This document shows, in pieces, positions 1 through 10,422 of a stretch of 51,740 nt of DNA. Position 1 is the first letter of the stretch. Each line of letters begins with the position of its first letter. The notes under the pieces are model-generated. The model saw nothing but the letters and a program-made list of their open reading frames with translations. It made no database searches and was not told the origin of the DNA. Source of the DNA: Rhizophlyctis rosea (lineage: Eukaryota; Chytridiomycota; Chytridiomycetes; Rhizophlyctidales; Rhizophlyctidaceae). The stretch lies in assembly GCA_027596075.1 (NCBI GenBank), contig JADGJC010000289.1, positions 1-51,740 of the forward strand, in the 5' to 3' direction. The position numbers and the translations under genes were made by a program.

Positions 1-37
1 TCCCTGTGAATGGGTTTCGTATTCCCCTCTCCGCCCT

Positions 38-50
38 CCCCCCCCCCCCC
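38..50. repeat. poly-C tract
   Basis: An uninterrupted run of C near the left edge, inside a very C-rich, CCG-rich stretch (about 20-95). It is low-complexity sequence; no gene is supported here. The right end of the window is a G run, so both edges may mark places where assembly or reads became unreliable (inference). Confidence 0.85.
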
Positions 51-198
51 GAGCAGGGGCGCCCCTCCGCCCCGCCCCCGCCCCCCTCCGCCACATACCC
101 GAGGGTTGGAGAGTGCAGTTTGCGAAAGGGAATGTCGGACAATAGAGAACAGGAACTCGGTCAAACTAGGGTAATTGGTCAGAAGGAGACCAATCAAC

Positions 199-443
199 AC
201 CGGCCGTGCCGTCCACCAAATCCGCGCTTGACGTGGGTTCGGCCGTTTCGCGGGGTGAACCCTCTGGTATAAGGCGGGTCTTTTTGACTCCTGTGCGTGT
301 TTCCTGGTGTTGCTCTTGGTGGTCCTTACGAGGACGGGTACTTAATGCTGCACGGCGGTGCCGTCCACCAATCCAAGTTTTGGCTTGGATAGGGCATTTC
401 GCGTGGTAAAACTTTTTGACCTCTGTGCGTGTTTCCTGTGCAG
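199..443. repeat. two imperfect direct repeats of about 100 bp
   Basis: Copy A (about 199-308) and copy B (about 349-443) share, in the same order, a GTGCCGTCCACCAA-like block, a TTTCGCG block, and a CTTTTTGAC block followed by CTGTGCGTGTTTCCTG. Spacing between blocks is similar, so this is a true direct duplication with drift. No coding content is convincing. The rest of 1-801 is gene-free as far as I can see, with an A-rich stretch at 600-760. Confidence 0.6.
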
Positions 444-801
444 TTTGAAGGTCTCCCGATTCGGTAGCCATCTTCATGTATAGATTAGTGCTGCTCTTTT
501 GTACTTCTACAAGAAGGTCTCCTCTGACAGATTGGAAAAGAAACAGTGGTATACATAACATAAGAACAGCGAATGTGTGAAGGAGAGAAATGATTTCACT
601 ACAAACCTATGGAAGAACAAAGTTCAAGCCTATGGCAAGAACTTACAAAAAGTACGAATTGGAAAAAAACAACAAAACAGAAAAAGCATGCAAAAGAACA
701 AAAACCTAATCTACTTCTAGTCAAAAATAAGAGAAAATCAGACACTTCCATCTATATCTCTTCCCAGATCCCAAACTCGGGAGTTGACGAAGAGCCCCAT
801 T

Positions 802-3076
802 TCAAACACCCATCAAGACCCTCAACCACCTAGGCCTCCTCTCCCTCCTCACAACCATCCCACCACCATCATCACTCCCCGTCAAAGCACCAGAAACCGT
901 CCTCCTCCTCCACGGCAACCTCACCGCAACAGCACGTCTCCGCCACCCAGAGAACGTCATGACCCTCTTGACAGGCGACTCCGTCCTCGTCGCCTTCTGA
1001 TGCTGCTGCGCAGCGACAATCGCATCGTAAGTGTCGTTCCCGACTCCGCTCAAGGCGCGGAAAGACTGCTTGGTCGGGTTCCAGATCCAACCGGGGTTGC
1101 GGATTGGGGTTGAGGTGCGGCGGAGGGGTACGTCTGGTGTCATAGCGGCCGTCGGCTCCGCCGCCGTCGTAGGTGTGGCAGACGCGAAGATCCTCTCAAA
1201 GATATCTCTCCTTCCCGCCCGGGTGACGTTGTTGTCGCTGTTCTTGTTGCCATCCACATCATCAACAGAAGAATCCCAAGGGAGCTTCCTCCTTTCCTTG
1301 ATGGGGAGATCGACGCCAGTGCGAGTCGGGATGAAGGAACGACGACGGAGGCGCGAGTGGCGGGGCGGAGAGGTTTGCTCTTTCTCTTGTTGTTGGTTGA
1401 GGAGGTGGGCTTTGATGGCCGCCAGGAGGGTCATGCGTTCGTGTTCGGTTTCCATGGAGCTTCGTGGGACGGCTGGAAGTGGGTAGGAGACGACGCTTTC
1501 GGTTGAGGGGGAGCTGCAGAGGTCGGTCTGGAGGAGGGTGATTGGGGTTTTGCCCTTGATGTCGGTGGTCCTGGTGTGTAATGGTGCGGCATTAGGTTCA
1601 AGTTTTGACGTGACGATACCACGTGAATGTGACAAACCTTGTTCCCATCTCATCGTCCAAATCGAAAGAGTAACCCGACAACGACCCGGACGAACTTGAG
1701 CTGGAAACCGGAGACACGTCGTCCACGGTGGTCTTGGTACGAAGATGGTCGGTGCCGTCCAGCGAATTGCGGAGAGTGGCCTGTCGTAAGCATATCATCA
1801 GATTACGCCAAAAGCAACCTTCCATAACAAGCGCAACGGCACAATACCTCCTCGGCACGAAGCTTCACAAGCTGCAAAGCAATCTTCTTCCGAGCCTTCT
1901 CCTCGCCCTTGATGATCTTGCACCGCTGACGGTCGAGAGATTCGAGTTTCGCGCACAAGTCTATGGCAAATGGTCAAAACAATCATAAACAAACAAACAA
2001 ACCAGCACGAGATCCCACCACATACCCTGAACTTCCATCAAAATTAAATAACGCTTCGTAACGGCATCCCTCCCAATATGCTCCGTCAACGCCTCCAACT
2101 TTTTTTCCGAAGACATGTCACCGTTCACGGCGTTGGCGGCCGTGGTGGGCTTCACACATGGAACATCGAGAATGACGTCCGTATCGATGAACTCTTTCGG
2201 GACGAGCTGGTCCGTGGCCAGGGCGTAGCGGACCTTGTCCCAGGCGCTCGAGACGGGCTTCGTGTCTTGAATTGGGATCGGCGGCTCGCGCGGAGTGAGA
2301 AGGATGGGTGTTGGCGGGGGAGGGGTGTCGCCGGAAGTGTGCGGCGTGAGGGCGATGGGAGCGGGAGGTGCACTGTCGTTGGATTTGGGTTCGATGACTT
2401 GCTCCTGATTATTGGAGGGAGCTGGAGTGGCGGCAGATTCTTTGATGGCGTCGGAGCTGTTGGTGGGTTCCGCTTCCTTTTCGATCACCCCGACGACGGC
2501 TTCTTCGACGCTGGCGATGGCAACTTGAATTTCTTTGTCTTCCTTCTTTGTTTCCGGCGCGGTGATGACGGAGGGTTTGGCGTGCTCCTCTTTCGGCTCG
2601 TCGGTCACCTTGACCGCTTCCCCCTGCTTTGCTTCGTCAGCTTCTGCCGCTTTCCCCTCCGCCGTATCAGGCTCTGGACCAGCCTCGACTTCCTTCTCCT
2701 CCTTCTCCGGAGACCCAACCTCCTCAGCACCCTTGTCCTCCTCCTCATCCTTCTTGACACCCTTCATATCCCCATCCTCCTTCTCCAACTCCACAAATTC
2801 ACAACTCTCCTTCCTCGTCCCCTCCTCCCCATCAACAAACGACACCCTCCCAAACGTCCCCTCCTCGCCATCCCTCCTCAACCCACTCTTCTCCTCCACA
2901 TACCCACTATCATCCTGCACAGCAGTGTCACCGCTCTCAATCGACTCCCTCGACTCCTCGACCGTCGGCAGGGTTGAAGTGAGTGTCCTCGTTGGTGCCG
3001 AGGGTTTGACGGGGGTAGTCGCGGTCGCTGGGCGCGGGAGGAAGCTGGGGAAGAGTTTGCGTTGGACTTTTCTCAT
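802..3076 (-). CDS. Acidic coiled-coil protein of unknown function (four exons)
   Basis: Function not recognised. The model joins 3076-2026, 1960-1848, 1780-1638 and 1570-802 through GT-AG introns and reads 691 residues without a stop. The first exon starts basic (MRKVQRKLFPSFLPRP), then is a long Glu/Lys/Pro-rich, probably disordered stretch (about residues 50-240), then a more ordered part around a TDQLVPKEFIDTDVILDVP-type segment. Residues about 335-395 form a charged helix spanning the exon 1/2 junction, rich in K, E, L and R, most likely a coiled coil. A Ser-rich segment follows, and the last exon has a W-containing motif (GWIWNPTKQSF). The final 50 residues are Arg-rich and shift in character, so the true 3' end may lie earlier or use another splice. 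No paralogue is seen in the window. Confidence 0.65.
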
Positions 3077-3571
3077 GTTTAGGGGTTTTATAGAGTGGGT
3101 GTAGTTGGTGGAAGAAGGAGCAGAGGTTGAGAGCGGACAAGGGGCTGGTTTTATTCGCTGGTATTGATACGTAGACTATTCAAAGTGCCTTGTGCACCCT
3201 TGTTCACACCCGAACTCAACAAAAGAACGGGGGAACGACAAGTTATATATGCTCTTCCCGTCCATGCACCCCTGAGATCAGCATGTGCACATGCCCGGTT
3301 CCCCGATCCGCCACTATGCGCGTTGTCTGGGATGGTGGTGAGAGCTGTCACACAATATCCTGGCTGCCCCAGCGGCACAATGATCACGTCACCGATAAAT
3401 TACAGGTTGCTGGGCCGCCTTGGCGCGTTTCCAGACAACTGAAGGAATAACATTTACGATAATACAAAAAAAGTAGTCATGTATATTTACAATGAAAGCT
3501 ACACGCAATATACTTCACTCCTATGCGCATACATTTGTACTGTTACAACCTAATGGATTGACACTATTCAC
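3077..3571. other. Intergenic, no gene seen
   Basis: Lies between the start of the coiled-coil gene and the 3' end of R1, both on the minus strand. It should hold the promoter of the former and the 3' untranslated region of R1. AT-rich near 3450-3560. I see no structured element. Confidence 0.5.
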
Positions 3572-4219
3572 TTAAATTCCTCTTCTCCAATCGAAATCCC
3601 TCCCACATCGACAGCGCATGTGATTGCATCCAGCGGTTTTTTCAATAGCAATACTACACCCTGGACACCTTTTCCACCCTTTCTTCCCTAGCAGCCCTTG
3701 AAACTGCTCGTCAAGCTTGATCTCCACCCGCCTCCTCTCCGCTCTCGCATTCTCTTCGTCCCTCCTTTCCCGTTCCCCAGCCGCCCTTCTTGTCATCTCG
3801 TCCTCCCATCTTTCTCTCGCCCGCCCAAATGCCTCAGCGTATTGATCCCAAGTCACTTCACACGGCGTATCCGCTGCCGCACGATATGCTTTGATGACAC
3901 TGGCCGGTTCGATGGGGACGTTACAGCAGGTGGCGAGGGGTGGGCCTCCTTCGACGGCGATTTCGATCATTCGCCATGTGCATTGCAGGCAGTAGCGGTG
4001 GCTACATGGGAAGGCAGTGACGAGGTGGCGGTCGGAAGGTGGGTATGTCGTTAGACAGCCGATGCAAGTTGATTCTGTGCATGAGGTGCATTGAAGGGAG
4101 GTGGGTGGTATCTCACCGCAGGGGATCTGTACCAGTGTTTGACAGGTCGTACAAGGTAGGGAGTGTGGTTGTGGTGTATCGTTGTGATGGAAGAGGTAGG
4201 ATGTCAGACGCTTGAGCAT
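3572..4219 (-). CDS. R1: RING-like plus half-Rcat zinc protein (putative ubiquitin ligase)
   Basis: A 215-residue, single-exon protein. The start at 4219 (MLKRLTSYLF) is chosen over an upstream ATG because paralogues R2 and R3 begin with a similar short aromatic/basic leader. Cys pairs sit at 23/26, 44/47 and 52/55, then a RING-style C72-x-H74-x2-C77-x2-C80 and C98-C99. A charged helix with the family motif Y-x2-A-F-x5-W follows at about 125-170. The C-terminus has G-W-K-R-C-P-x2-C, then V/I-E-K-x2-G-C-N-H-M-x-C-x-C-G-x2-F, like the first half of an RBR Rcat/RING2 domain, including the Cys that carries ubiquitin and the His two residues later. It ends there, without the usual central IBR and the last zinc ligands. 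Role as an E3 is inferred from this motif only. Confidence 0.8.
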   Translation of the reverse strand: MLKRLTSYLFHHNDTPQPHSLPCTTCQTLVQIPCGEIPPTSLQCTSCTESTCIGCLTTYPPSDRHLVTAFPCSHRYCLQCTWRMIEIAVEGGPPLATCCNVPIEPASVIKAYRAAADTPCEVTWDQYAEAFGRARERWEDEMTRRAAGERERRDEENARAERRRVEIKLDEQFQGLLGKKGWKRCPGCSIAIEKTAGCNHMRCRCGRDFDWRRGI

Positions 4220-5289
4220 TTTGGTTGCAAGGTACTTTTGTAAAGATTTTGGTTGTGCGACGCTTTCTTTCCGGAAACGCTTGAGCTCAAATGCGTAGGT
4301 TGAAACCGTCAGAAAGTTCCAGTATCGAAGTTTGAATCTGTGAGGGCGCAATTTCCTGACTGGGAATATGAGCAAGCATGACGTGCATAGGCATGACAGG
4401 GTTCCCGAATTGCGACAAGCCAACTGACGTGAAACATTGTAACCTGCCCCTTCTCAATGCCACACCATCCCACCGTAGGAACTGGGCCACGCATGAGTGA
4501 AACGGATGGACCCAAACATTGCATTGTGGTGGCAGCTTGTGGCAATGGCATTCACACAGGCTTGGAAAGCGCATGTGCCATCAGCCAATTGATTTTCCGG
4601 CACTCCCAAATGATTCCCGTACGGATGTCCGCAAACTTGAATCACCATGAGAATCTTCCTAGTGACGCTTGGAAAGTCACATATTCGATGTTGCAGTAAT
4701 TGAACAAGTTCCGGAAGGGAAGGACATCATGCTAATCATTCCCATGGCAACGAAGTTCGCAAGACTGCATCAAGACACCAATAACAATTGGCCTGGCTGA
4801 AACCCCGTTTCTGATGAATTTACTGATATATTGATTTACGAGCACATCCTTGTTGATGACGAGCAGCCAAGATTGCCGCCGAACACAAACATTTCAGTAT
4901 GGGCACAACAGACGCACCAATGCTCTGGCCAACAACCTCCCAAAAACTGCTCACGACGTCCGGTTGCTACCCCACACCTGAGTTCTCTCCTTGCGGCGCA
5001 CTTACTCAAACAACTTCAAGGTCTTACACCTAGTGGGTTCAGAACTTTGCCGGCGGATGTCAGCTTTTACTCGTTTTGGAGGTCATGATATTCATACAAG
5101 ACCACATACGCTGAGCCTATCTTGACGTACGCCCAGCCCAGAAAAGCTTATGTGCCGCCGGACCGTTCGATTTCTAACACTGCACTTTTGTCTCTACCTG
5201 ATTGTCACCTGTACGTAACGTCTTGAAACCAACCCATACTATTGTCCTCCGACGCTTACTAAGAGCTTGAATGCTTAAATCTCTTCGAC
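4220..5289. other. Divergent promoter region between R1 and R2
   Basis: About 1.07 kb between the outward-facing starts of R1 (minus) and R2 (plus). Several short open frames exist but none has a domain, coding character or paralogue in the window. It must contain both promoters; I see no sharp known motif. Confidence 0.5.
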
Positions 5290-6192
5290 ATGACCAAATC
5301 AATAAAGGACTACTTTTCCAAATTCTGGAAAGCAGATCCTTCACCATTCCCGCTCTGCGCAAATTGTCAGACGCCCGTACCAACAGCCCCACGCTCCCTA
5401 TTCAAGTCGCTTAATCCCTTTACCGCTCGCGTCCATTGCCCCGAATGCATCGCCAACACATGCAAAGTCTGCAAAATCGTGCAAGACCCTTCTCAACCAC
5501 AACATCTACCAATGCTTCCATGCAACCATTGGCATTGCTCGAGTTGCCACTGGGACATGCTGCACCGCGCCAAAAGTGCTACGCGAAGCCAGCAACTCCC
5601 ACGCTGTCACTGCGGGCAGATCCTCTCACCTACTCTTCTGGTTGAGGTTGGGTTAGCCAAGATACGGGCAGGGTCCCCTATTCCAAGTAATCATGACTGG
5701 GGCCAACTGCAGGCATACCGGCGGCGGCTACAGAAGGAGGAAAAGAAGAAAGTAGACTCTATCATCTCGGGCTGCAATGCTTTCCTAGATAGTTACAAAA
5801 CCTCATTCGACCATATCGACTACGACCTCTTCAACCGCAGCCGCAAAGGACAAATGGAGTTTGGCTTGCTGGATTACAAAACCGAAGTCGGCATCATCTA
5901 CGCGTTCCATGGCACCAAAGAGGCCAATATAGAGTGTATTTTTGCGGAAGGGTTTAAAATTGGAGGTAAAGGCGTGCCGGTTCAACATGGTACAGTGCAC
6001 GGTCACGGCGTATATGTTTCGCTGACCCCGGCTCTTGCTATGAACTTTCTGCATGGGGGAAGCAAGTTAATAGTTGTTGCTGTTAGGTTGGATAGTAGGC
6101 GACGCTATCGGATTTGCGAGACGGGGGAGTTTCTTGTTGTTCAGGATAATGCGAAAGTGTATCCTGTAGCTGTAGCGCGTATTCGCCCGTAG
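5290..6192 (+). CDS. R2: RING-like domain fused to a PARP-like ADP-ribosyltransferase domain
   Basis: A 300-residue, single-exon protein. The N-terminal 120 residues match R1: Cys pairs at 23/26, 50/53 and 58/61, a C78-x-H80-x2-C83-x2-C86 RING core, and a C-x-C pair at 106/108. After a basic helical linker (about 135-160) the family half-Rcat is replaced by a different domain at about 200-300. It reads Y-A-F-H207-G-T-x3-N-I, then I-F-A-E-G-F-x-I-G-G, then G-H-G-V-Y242, and E280-F-L-V-V before Y-P-V-A. The order His ... Gly-x-Gly-Val/Ile-Tyr ... Glu-hydrophobic is the H-Y-E triad layout of PARP catalytic domains. An intact triad suggests possible transferase activity. The coupling of ubiquitin ligation with ADP-ribosylation is inference; targets and location are unknown. 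Confidence 0.85.
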   Translation: MTKSIKDYFSKFWKADPSPFPLCANCQTPVPTAPRSLFKSLNPFTARVHCPECIANTCKVCKIVQDPSQPQHLPMLPCNHWHCSSCHWDMLHRAKSATRSQQLPRCHCGQILSPTLLVEVGLAKIRAGSPIPSNHDWGQLQAYRRRLQKEEKKKVDSIISGCNAFLDSYKTSFDHIDYDLFNRSRKGQMEFGLLDYKTEVGIIYAFHGTKEANIECIFAEGFKIGGKGVPVQHGTVHGHGVYVSLTPALAMNFLHGGSKLIVVAVRLDSRRRYRICETGEFLVVQDNAKVYPVAVARIRP

Positions 6193-7160
6193 GGAGAGCA
6201 TTACGAGCTGTATGTAGTAACTTCTTCTCAATCTTAGTATTGTTAGTGCTCTGCCGAACATCATTCATAACGTATTTGCGCTAAAGGGATCAAGAATTGG
6301 ACGGAAAGATTGTGCCTGTTCTGAATGCTTCCCAATACGGCGATGGTGTGTATCCATCACCGCAGCCGAGGCTCGCAAAGAAGACCTTGGCCGTAGGGAA
6401 ATAAGTCCATACTCGCGGCTGTCAGGCTGAGTAACCAGCCAGTGGGTTATAAATATTTCGATGGCAAATCTTGTTGTCGTGGAAGCGAGGCAAAGTCTAT
6501 CCGCGCATGTTATGCCCTTGGCCTTTGCCCTCACTAACAAAAGAGTATTATATGGGCTGAGTATATCATAGTCGGGGCAGGTGCTAGCAACCGCGAAATA
6601 GGTAGTCCGAAGTTGTGACTAGATATGTGCCTCGGGCTCCGCAGCAAGATGTTCAAGTTCAAAACTCAAGTTCTTCAGAACGCATGTTACGATGCAGTTG
6701 TTCCGTCCAGGTCAACCCCAGTTTCGTCCGCACCATGAGCTTTATCAAGGGGTTGATGCATGTTCCTCAATGTATTTCAAACAACATGACATATATAGCG
6801 CCTATGATGTCAAGAACTTCTTGCGATGCCGACACACTCGGGCGACTTCGAGTTTTCCGAAGTGAAGCGTAAGAAGTGGCGCAGTTCACGCGTTTTATAC
6901 ATTTCGGCAGCTGACTGAGCAAGAACAGACATGTCTCAGCTCAGCTCTGCATACTATGCATAGTAAGGCATAAGTGGCGCGCAATTTGCTGTCTGGGATA
7001 TGTTTGAAACATCTATTTGCCGGAACACCATATTCAGCTGGCTTCTTCCGCAATAATCCATTTTTCATTGCACTCTTCTTCTCATTCGGCCCACTTCTGC
7101 CGGGTGAACTTGCATACCTTCCAATCGACTAAGCCATAACACGAGGATCTTTTGGTATCA
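6193..7160. other. Intergenic between R2 and R3, no gene seen
   Basis: Nearly 1 kb with only short, domain-free open frames. It contains a perfect 14-nt palindrome at 6952-6965 and should carry the R3 promoter. Confidence 0.5.
6952..6965. promoter_or_regulatory. Perfect 14-nt palindrome upstream of R3
   Basis: TACTATGCATAGTA reads the same on both strands and lies about 195 bp before the R3 start codon. A dimeric regulator site is possible, but nothing beyond symmetry and position supports it. Confidence 0.35.
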
Positions 7161-8150
7161 ATGACTAGCTTACTTGTTCGTCTTTACTCCTCCTTTGTGA
7201 GTACATACTTCGACCCCACCATCCCTTGCGCAGTCTGCGAAGCACCAGTCTCAATCCAGCAGCATTTCTTCGATCCCCCTGTGCCGAGCCTCATTCACTG
7301 CGCCAACTGTTTTACCGCAACCTGTGATGTTTGCCACACCATAATCACGCCTGCCCACCGCCACCTCCTAACATCCCTTGCGTGCAACCATCGATGCTGT
7401 CATGCATGCCTCTGGCAGATTCTCAATACTGCCGTCACAAAAGGGAAAAAGACAGGGGCAGGAACGAACGCTGTGGGGAATGATGGGCTATCTCGATGCT
7501 GTCAGCAGCCTATTTCGCCGTCAGTAGTTGTAAAGATAGGGTTAGCGGCTACCAACACTGGCGTTCCCATTCCACAAGCGCAAATCGGGCGCCACATCCA
7601 AACACTTATATCTTATGCAGAAGCGTATGGGCGGTGGGAGCAAAAGGACCCACTTAGACAGACGGAGGAACTCAAACAGAAGGAGGAACTTAAACACAAG
7701 GAGGAACTTGAATCCTATGATACGATTCCTTCCATCAAAGGCTGTGCGGCATTCTTGCGGGTCTATCCAGCATCCTTCAAAAAGGTCGACTACAGCCTCT
7801 TCACACCACCTCCTCAAACCTGGACCGCCGCGTCCCTTGCAGCGAAGAGACGCATCGTCTATGCCTTCCATGGCACGGCTGAGCGGAACATTCCAAACAT
7901 CTTCGCAGAGGGGTTTCGAATCGGCGGTTTGGATATTACGGCTATGCACGGCTCTTCCTTTGGGCATGGGATATACCTCGCATTGTATCCAGGGATGGCG
8001 ATGGGCTATGTGCGTGGGGGAAACAAGCTGATTGTGGTGGCCATACGGGTGAAGGAGCGAGTGGGTAATGCTTATGAGCAACAGGATTTATGGTTGTCCA
8101 GAATAGTGCAGATGTGTACCCAGTCGCCATTGCTCACTTTTAGCTTATAG
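7161..8150 (+). CDS. R3: RING-like plus PARP-like protein with a disrupted catalytic end
   Basis: A 329-residue, intronless paralogue of R2. Cys pairs at 23/26, 47/50 and 55/58 lead to C75-x-H77-x2-C80-x2-C83 and C113-C114. The linker keeps the family motif Y-A-E-A-Y-x2-W (about 152-159), followed by a repeated E-E-L-K coiled-coil stretch. The PARP-like part has F-H237-G-T, I-F-A-E-G-F-x-I-G-G and G-H-G-I-Y272. After about residue 300 similarity to R2 stops in this frame but continues in another frame (M-V-V-Q ... V-Y-P-V-A), which ends at its own stop at about the same place. So a small indel lies near 8060-8085, and the catalytic Glu position is lost in either frame. The product is either catalytically dead or the gene is starting to decay. 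The start codon 7161 is the first ATG of the frame. Confidence 0.75.
   Translation: MTSLLVRLYSSFVSTYFDPTIPCAVCEAPVSIQQHFFDPPVPSLIHCANCFTATCDVCHTIITPAHRHLLTSLACNHRCCHACLWQILNTAVTKGKKTGAGTNAVGNDGLSRCCQQPISPSVVVKIGLAATNTGVPIPQAQIGRHIQTLISYAEAYGRWEQKDPLRQTEELKQKEELKHKEELESYDTIPSIKGCAAFLRVYPASFKKVDYSLFTPPPQTWTAASLAAKRRIVYAFHGTAERNIPNIFAEGFRIGGLDITAMHGSSFGHGIYLALYPGMAMGYVRGGNKLIVVAIRVKERVGNAYEQQDLWLSRIVQMCTQSPLLTFSL
7661..7714 (+). repeat. Three tandem 18-nt coding repeats in R3
   Basis: Three consecutive 18-nt units (7661-7678, 7679-7696, 7697-7714) encode near-identical six-residue steps with the core E-E-L-K/E. They lengthen the helical linker between the RING-like and PARP-like parts. R2 lacks them, so they expanded in R3 only. 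Confidence 0.75.
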
Positions 8151-8290
8151 TCACATCACAAGATTCTCAAACATCGCACTTGTTAAACTCTAGCAGTCTT
8201 TGTACATATGTTAGGCTGATGTTCAGGTGCAATACATATAAAAGTTAGATGGCGAACAAGTTCCAGTTATTGTCCAGAGCACGTTCTACT

Positions 8291-9647
8291 TTATTCCCAG
8301 TCCAATGGATCCCAACCTGTATCGAACAACGCAAGCTGATTCAGTGACCTCAACCAACAAGACACCGCCCTCGTCAACTCATTAGAGGGCCAAAAAACTC
8401 ACCAGCGACAAAGCCTTCCTCCAGACCATCCAGCACATCCATATCCTCCTTCGGTATCTCCCATCCAAACACATCCGCATTCTCCTTGATGCGATTCTCG
8501 TTTACACTTTTGGGGAGGGAGACAAACCCTTTTTGGATACCCCACTTGATGAGAATTTGAGCGGGAGATTTGTTGTTCTTCTGAGCTACCTGAACGAGAG
8601 GTGGGTCGTCGAGCTGATGGAGGATTCAGTACATATATGAGTACACCAAGATGTGATACAGCCCCATGAATGCGACCCACCTTCTGAGCTTGGGTGAGCG
8701 GCGAGTAAGCCTCCACTACAATCCCGTTCTGTTGACAGTAGTTGACTAGCTCGCGCCGTTGAAGGTACGGTGTCACCTCAAATTGGTTAACATCCGGAAG
8801 GCTTTTGGAATGTTCTTTGAGCTCTTCTAGATGATGGATATCTATTGGGAATGATTGGGCTGTTATATGGATGTTGCCAATATTGGGTAGCAGGAAAGTA
8901 ATGTATCAGAACGCAGGTCAACTCACTGTAGTTAGACACTCCGATTGCCTTGGCTTTTCCATCTTGCTTGATCTTCTCGAGCGCACGCCATGTGTCGAGT
9001 CGATGTCCTTGGACTGGTGCATGGCTGCATAGATTGATAAGTTGGTCAGCTAAAGACAGTCATACGGGAAAGTGGCACTTTAACCGGCGCACATCAAGTA
9101 AAGATCTACGTAATCCAAGCCCAGCTTCTTTAAACTTGTATCAAAGGCTGCAAGCGTGCGTTCATAGCCATGATCGGAGTTCCAGACTTTGGTGGTAACG
9201 AAGATTTCGTTTCGCGGGATGCCTGACGCACGGATGGCTTCCCCGACTTGCTGCTCTGAAATCAAAAGGTGTTATGGCTGATCAAAGCATACATTCCCAT
9301 CCCAAAGCTTGAAGACTAATCTATTACCATTTCTGTAAAGAGCTGGGGTAAGATGTGACAGTGGAGATCGTCAATCGCTGATCGTGTCAACAATGGCAAT
9401 GGGCACATTCACTCACCAGCCGTGTCAATGTGTCGGTATCCAGCCTGCAACAAGTCCCAATTCATAAGTCAACGTCTCAAAGTACAGAGGGCGGTTACTG
9501 TTCATCAATGGAATGAATGAATCCCCTTACCTGCAGCGCCAAACCCACAGCGCGAATCGTGTCCTTCGGACTTGCTTGCCAGACTCCCAATCCAATGGCC
9601 GGGATCTGAGCTCCAGATGGAAGCTGAATATTTGGAATTTGTGGCAT
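8291..9647 (-). CDS. Aldo-keto reductase (eight exons)
   Basis: NADPH-dependent carbonyl/aldehyde reductase of the AKR superfamily, cytosolic by its lack of a leader. Exons: 9647-9531, 9444-9417, 9342-9328, 9255-9093, 9024-8927, 8841-8681, 8613-8403, 8316-8291; total 272 residues, somewhat short for the family but complete. The catalytic tetrad is visible: Asp in G-Y-R-H-I-D-T-A, Tyr in L-Y-R-N-E (made by the 15-nt third exon), Lys in V-T-T-K-V-W, His in L-Y-L-I-H-A-P. Later signatures are G-V-S-N-Y, the A-Y-S-P-L loop, the cofactor segment I-P/L-P-K-S-V-N-x2-R-I and a W-D-P-L tail. The exact substrate cannot be told. It sits inside the RING-like cluster but differs in being intron-rich, so it is probably a bystander. 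Confidence 0.92.
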
Positions 9648-10422
9648 GTCTGTATGTTGTAGTAGAGTATGTAGCGGTTGAAGAAGGAAGGGAATTCCGC
9701 TGGAGAAATGTTGAGCTGGCTCGGTCTGTTCTGGAAAGGATGGTGCCAGGGTGGAGCCAGGGCAGAAACGCGCGTCATTTTGTGGCTATTTTTGGTGATG
9801 TGCGGTAGGGTCCAGAGAGCTGGACATGATGTTTGTAATCAGACCCAATTTCAAGGGTCCTACTGGCTACCTACACCAATCAAAGCATGATGCCACAACC
9901 AAAAGGTTTGGTACAAGGGGATACTCCAATTGTGATGGCAAAGTCACAGCCATTTGAAAGTCCAAATCAGAGCAGTCCATAGCGGCCATGGATCGAATTT
10001 TCTTTTTCCAAAACCAGAAAACAAGAACCGTCATATCGAAAGAAATGAGAGCATCGTTTGTGGCCGCGGTAGCTCGAAGTCGACAAGGAAAACAAATAGA
10101 GATGCTTCTGGCATATGCCTTCACAACTTTCATTGTTATTCATCTAGATTATTTTGGACAAACTAACGTGTGAATCGGAAAGCCACACACGCGATAAGTC
10201 TCAGATGATCAATTTTCGTTCTGATACAAGGCATGCGCCAATGTATGCCATGATAGTTCATGATGCGTTATGACACGTGTCACGCTGGTTTCATCGTTCT
10301 GAAACCGCTACAGTCAGAATGACTCGGAACTTCAGAAACTTGTACTCTCTGAGCACGCACATAAGAACTGTAACGGAACAGGGCCTGCATTCCTCATTCC
10401 CCCATTCCCATTCATCGCCAAA
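9648..10422. other. Divergent promoter region, aldo-keto reductase and R4
   Basis: About 775 bp between two outward-facing starts. Only short unsupported frames. It contains the CACGTG palindrome at 10271-10282 upstream of R4. Confidence 0.5.
10271..10282. promoter_or_regulatory. CACGTG-centred 12-nt palindrome upstream of R4
   Basis: TGACACGTGTCA is perfectly palindromic, about 140 bp before the R4 start codon. The core CACGTG is the E-box bound by bHLH factors in fungi. A related ATCACGTGTCC is found at 11425-11435 before R5, the tandem sister of R4. Whether it is used is unknown. Confidence 0.4.

Noticed and set aside
2078..2977. Long plus-strand open frame opposite the coiled-coil gene
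   Set aside because: It is the shadow of the minus-strand Glu/Lys/Pro-rich exon and reads as low-complexity Leu/Arg/Phe sequence with no domain.
4831..5088. 85-residue open frame between R1 and R2
   Set aside because: No Cys pattern or similarity to the family, no coding bias; likely chance.
6615..6872. 85-residue open frame between R2 and R3
   Set aside because: No recognisable motif and no paralogue; likely chance.
9867..10133. Minus-strand open frame before R4
   Set aside because: Reads K/R/I-rich with no domain and overlaps the R4 upstream region; not supported.
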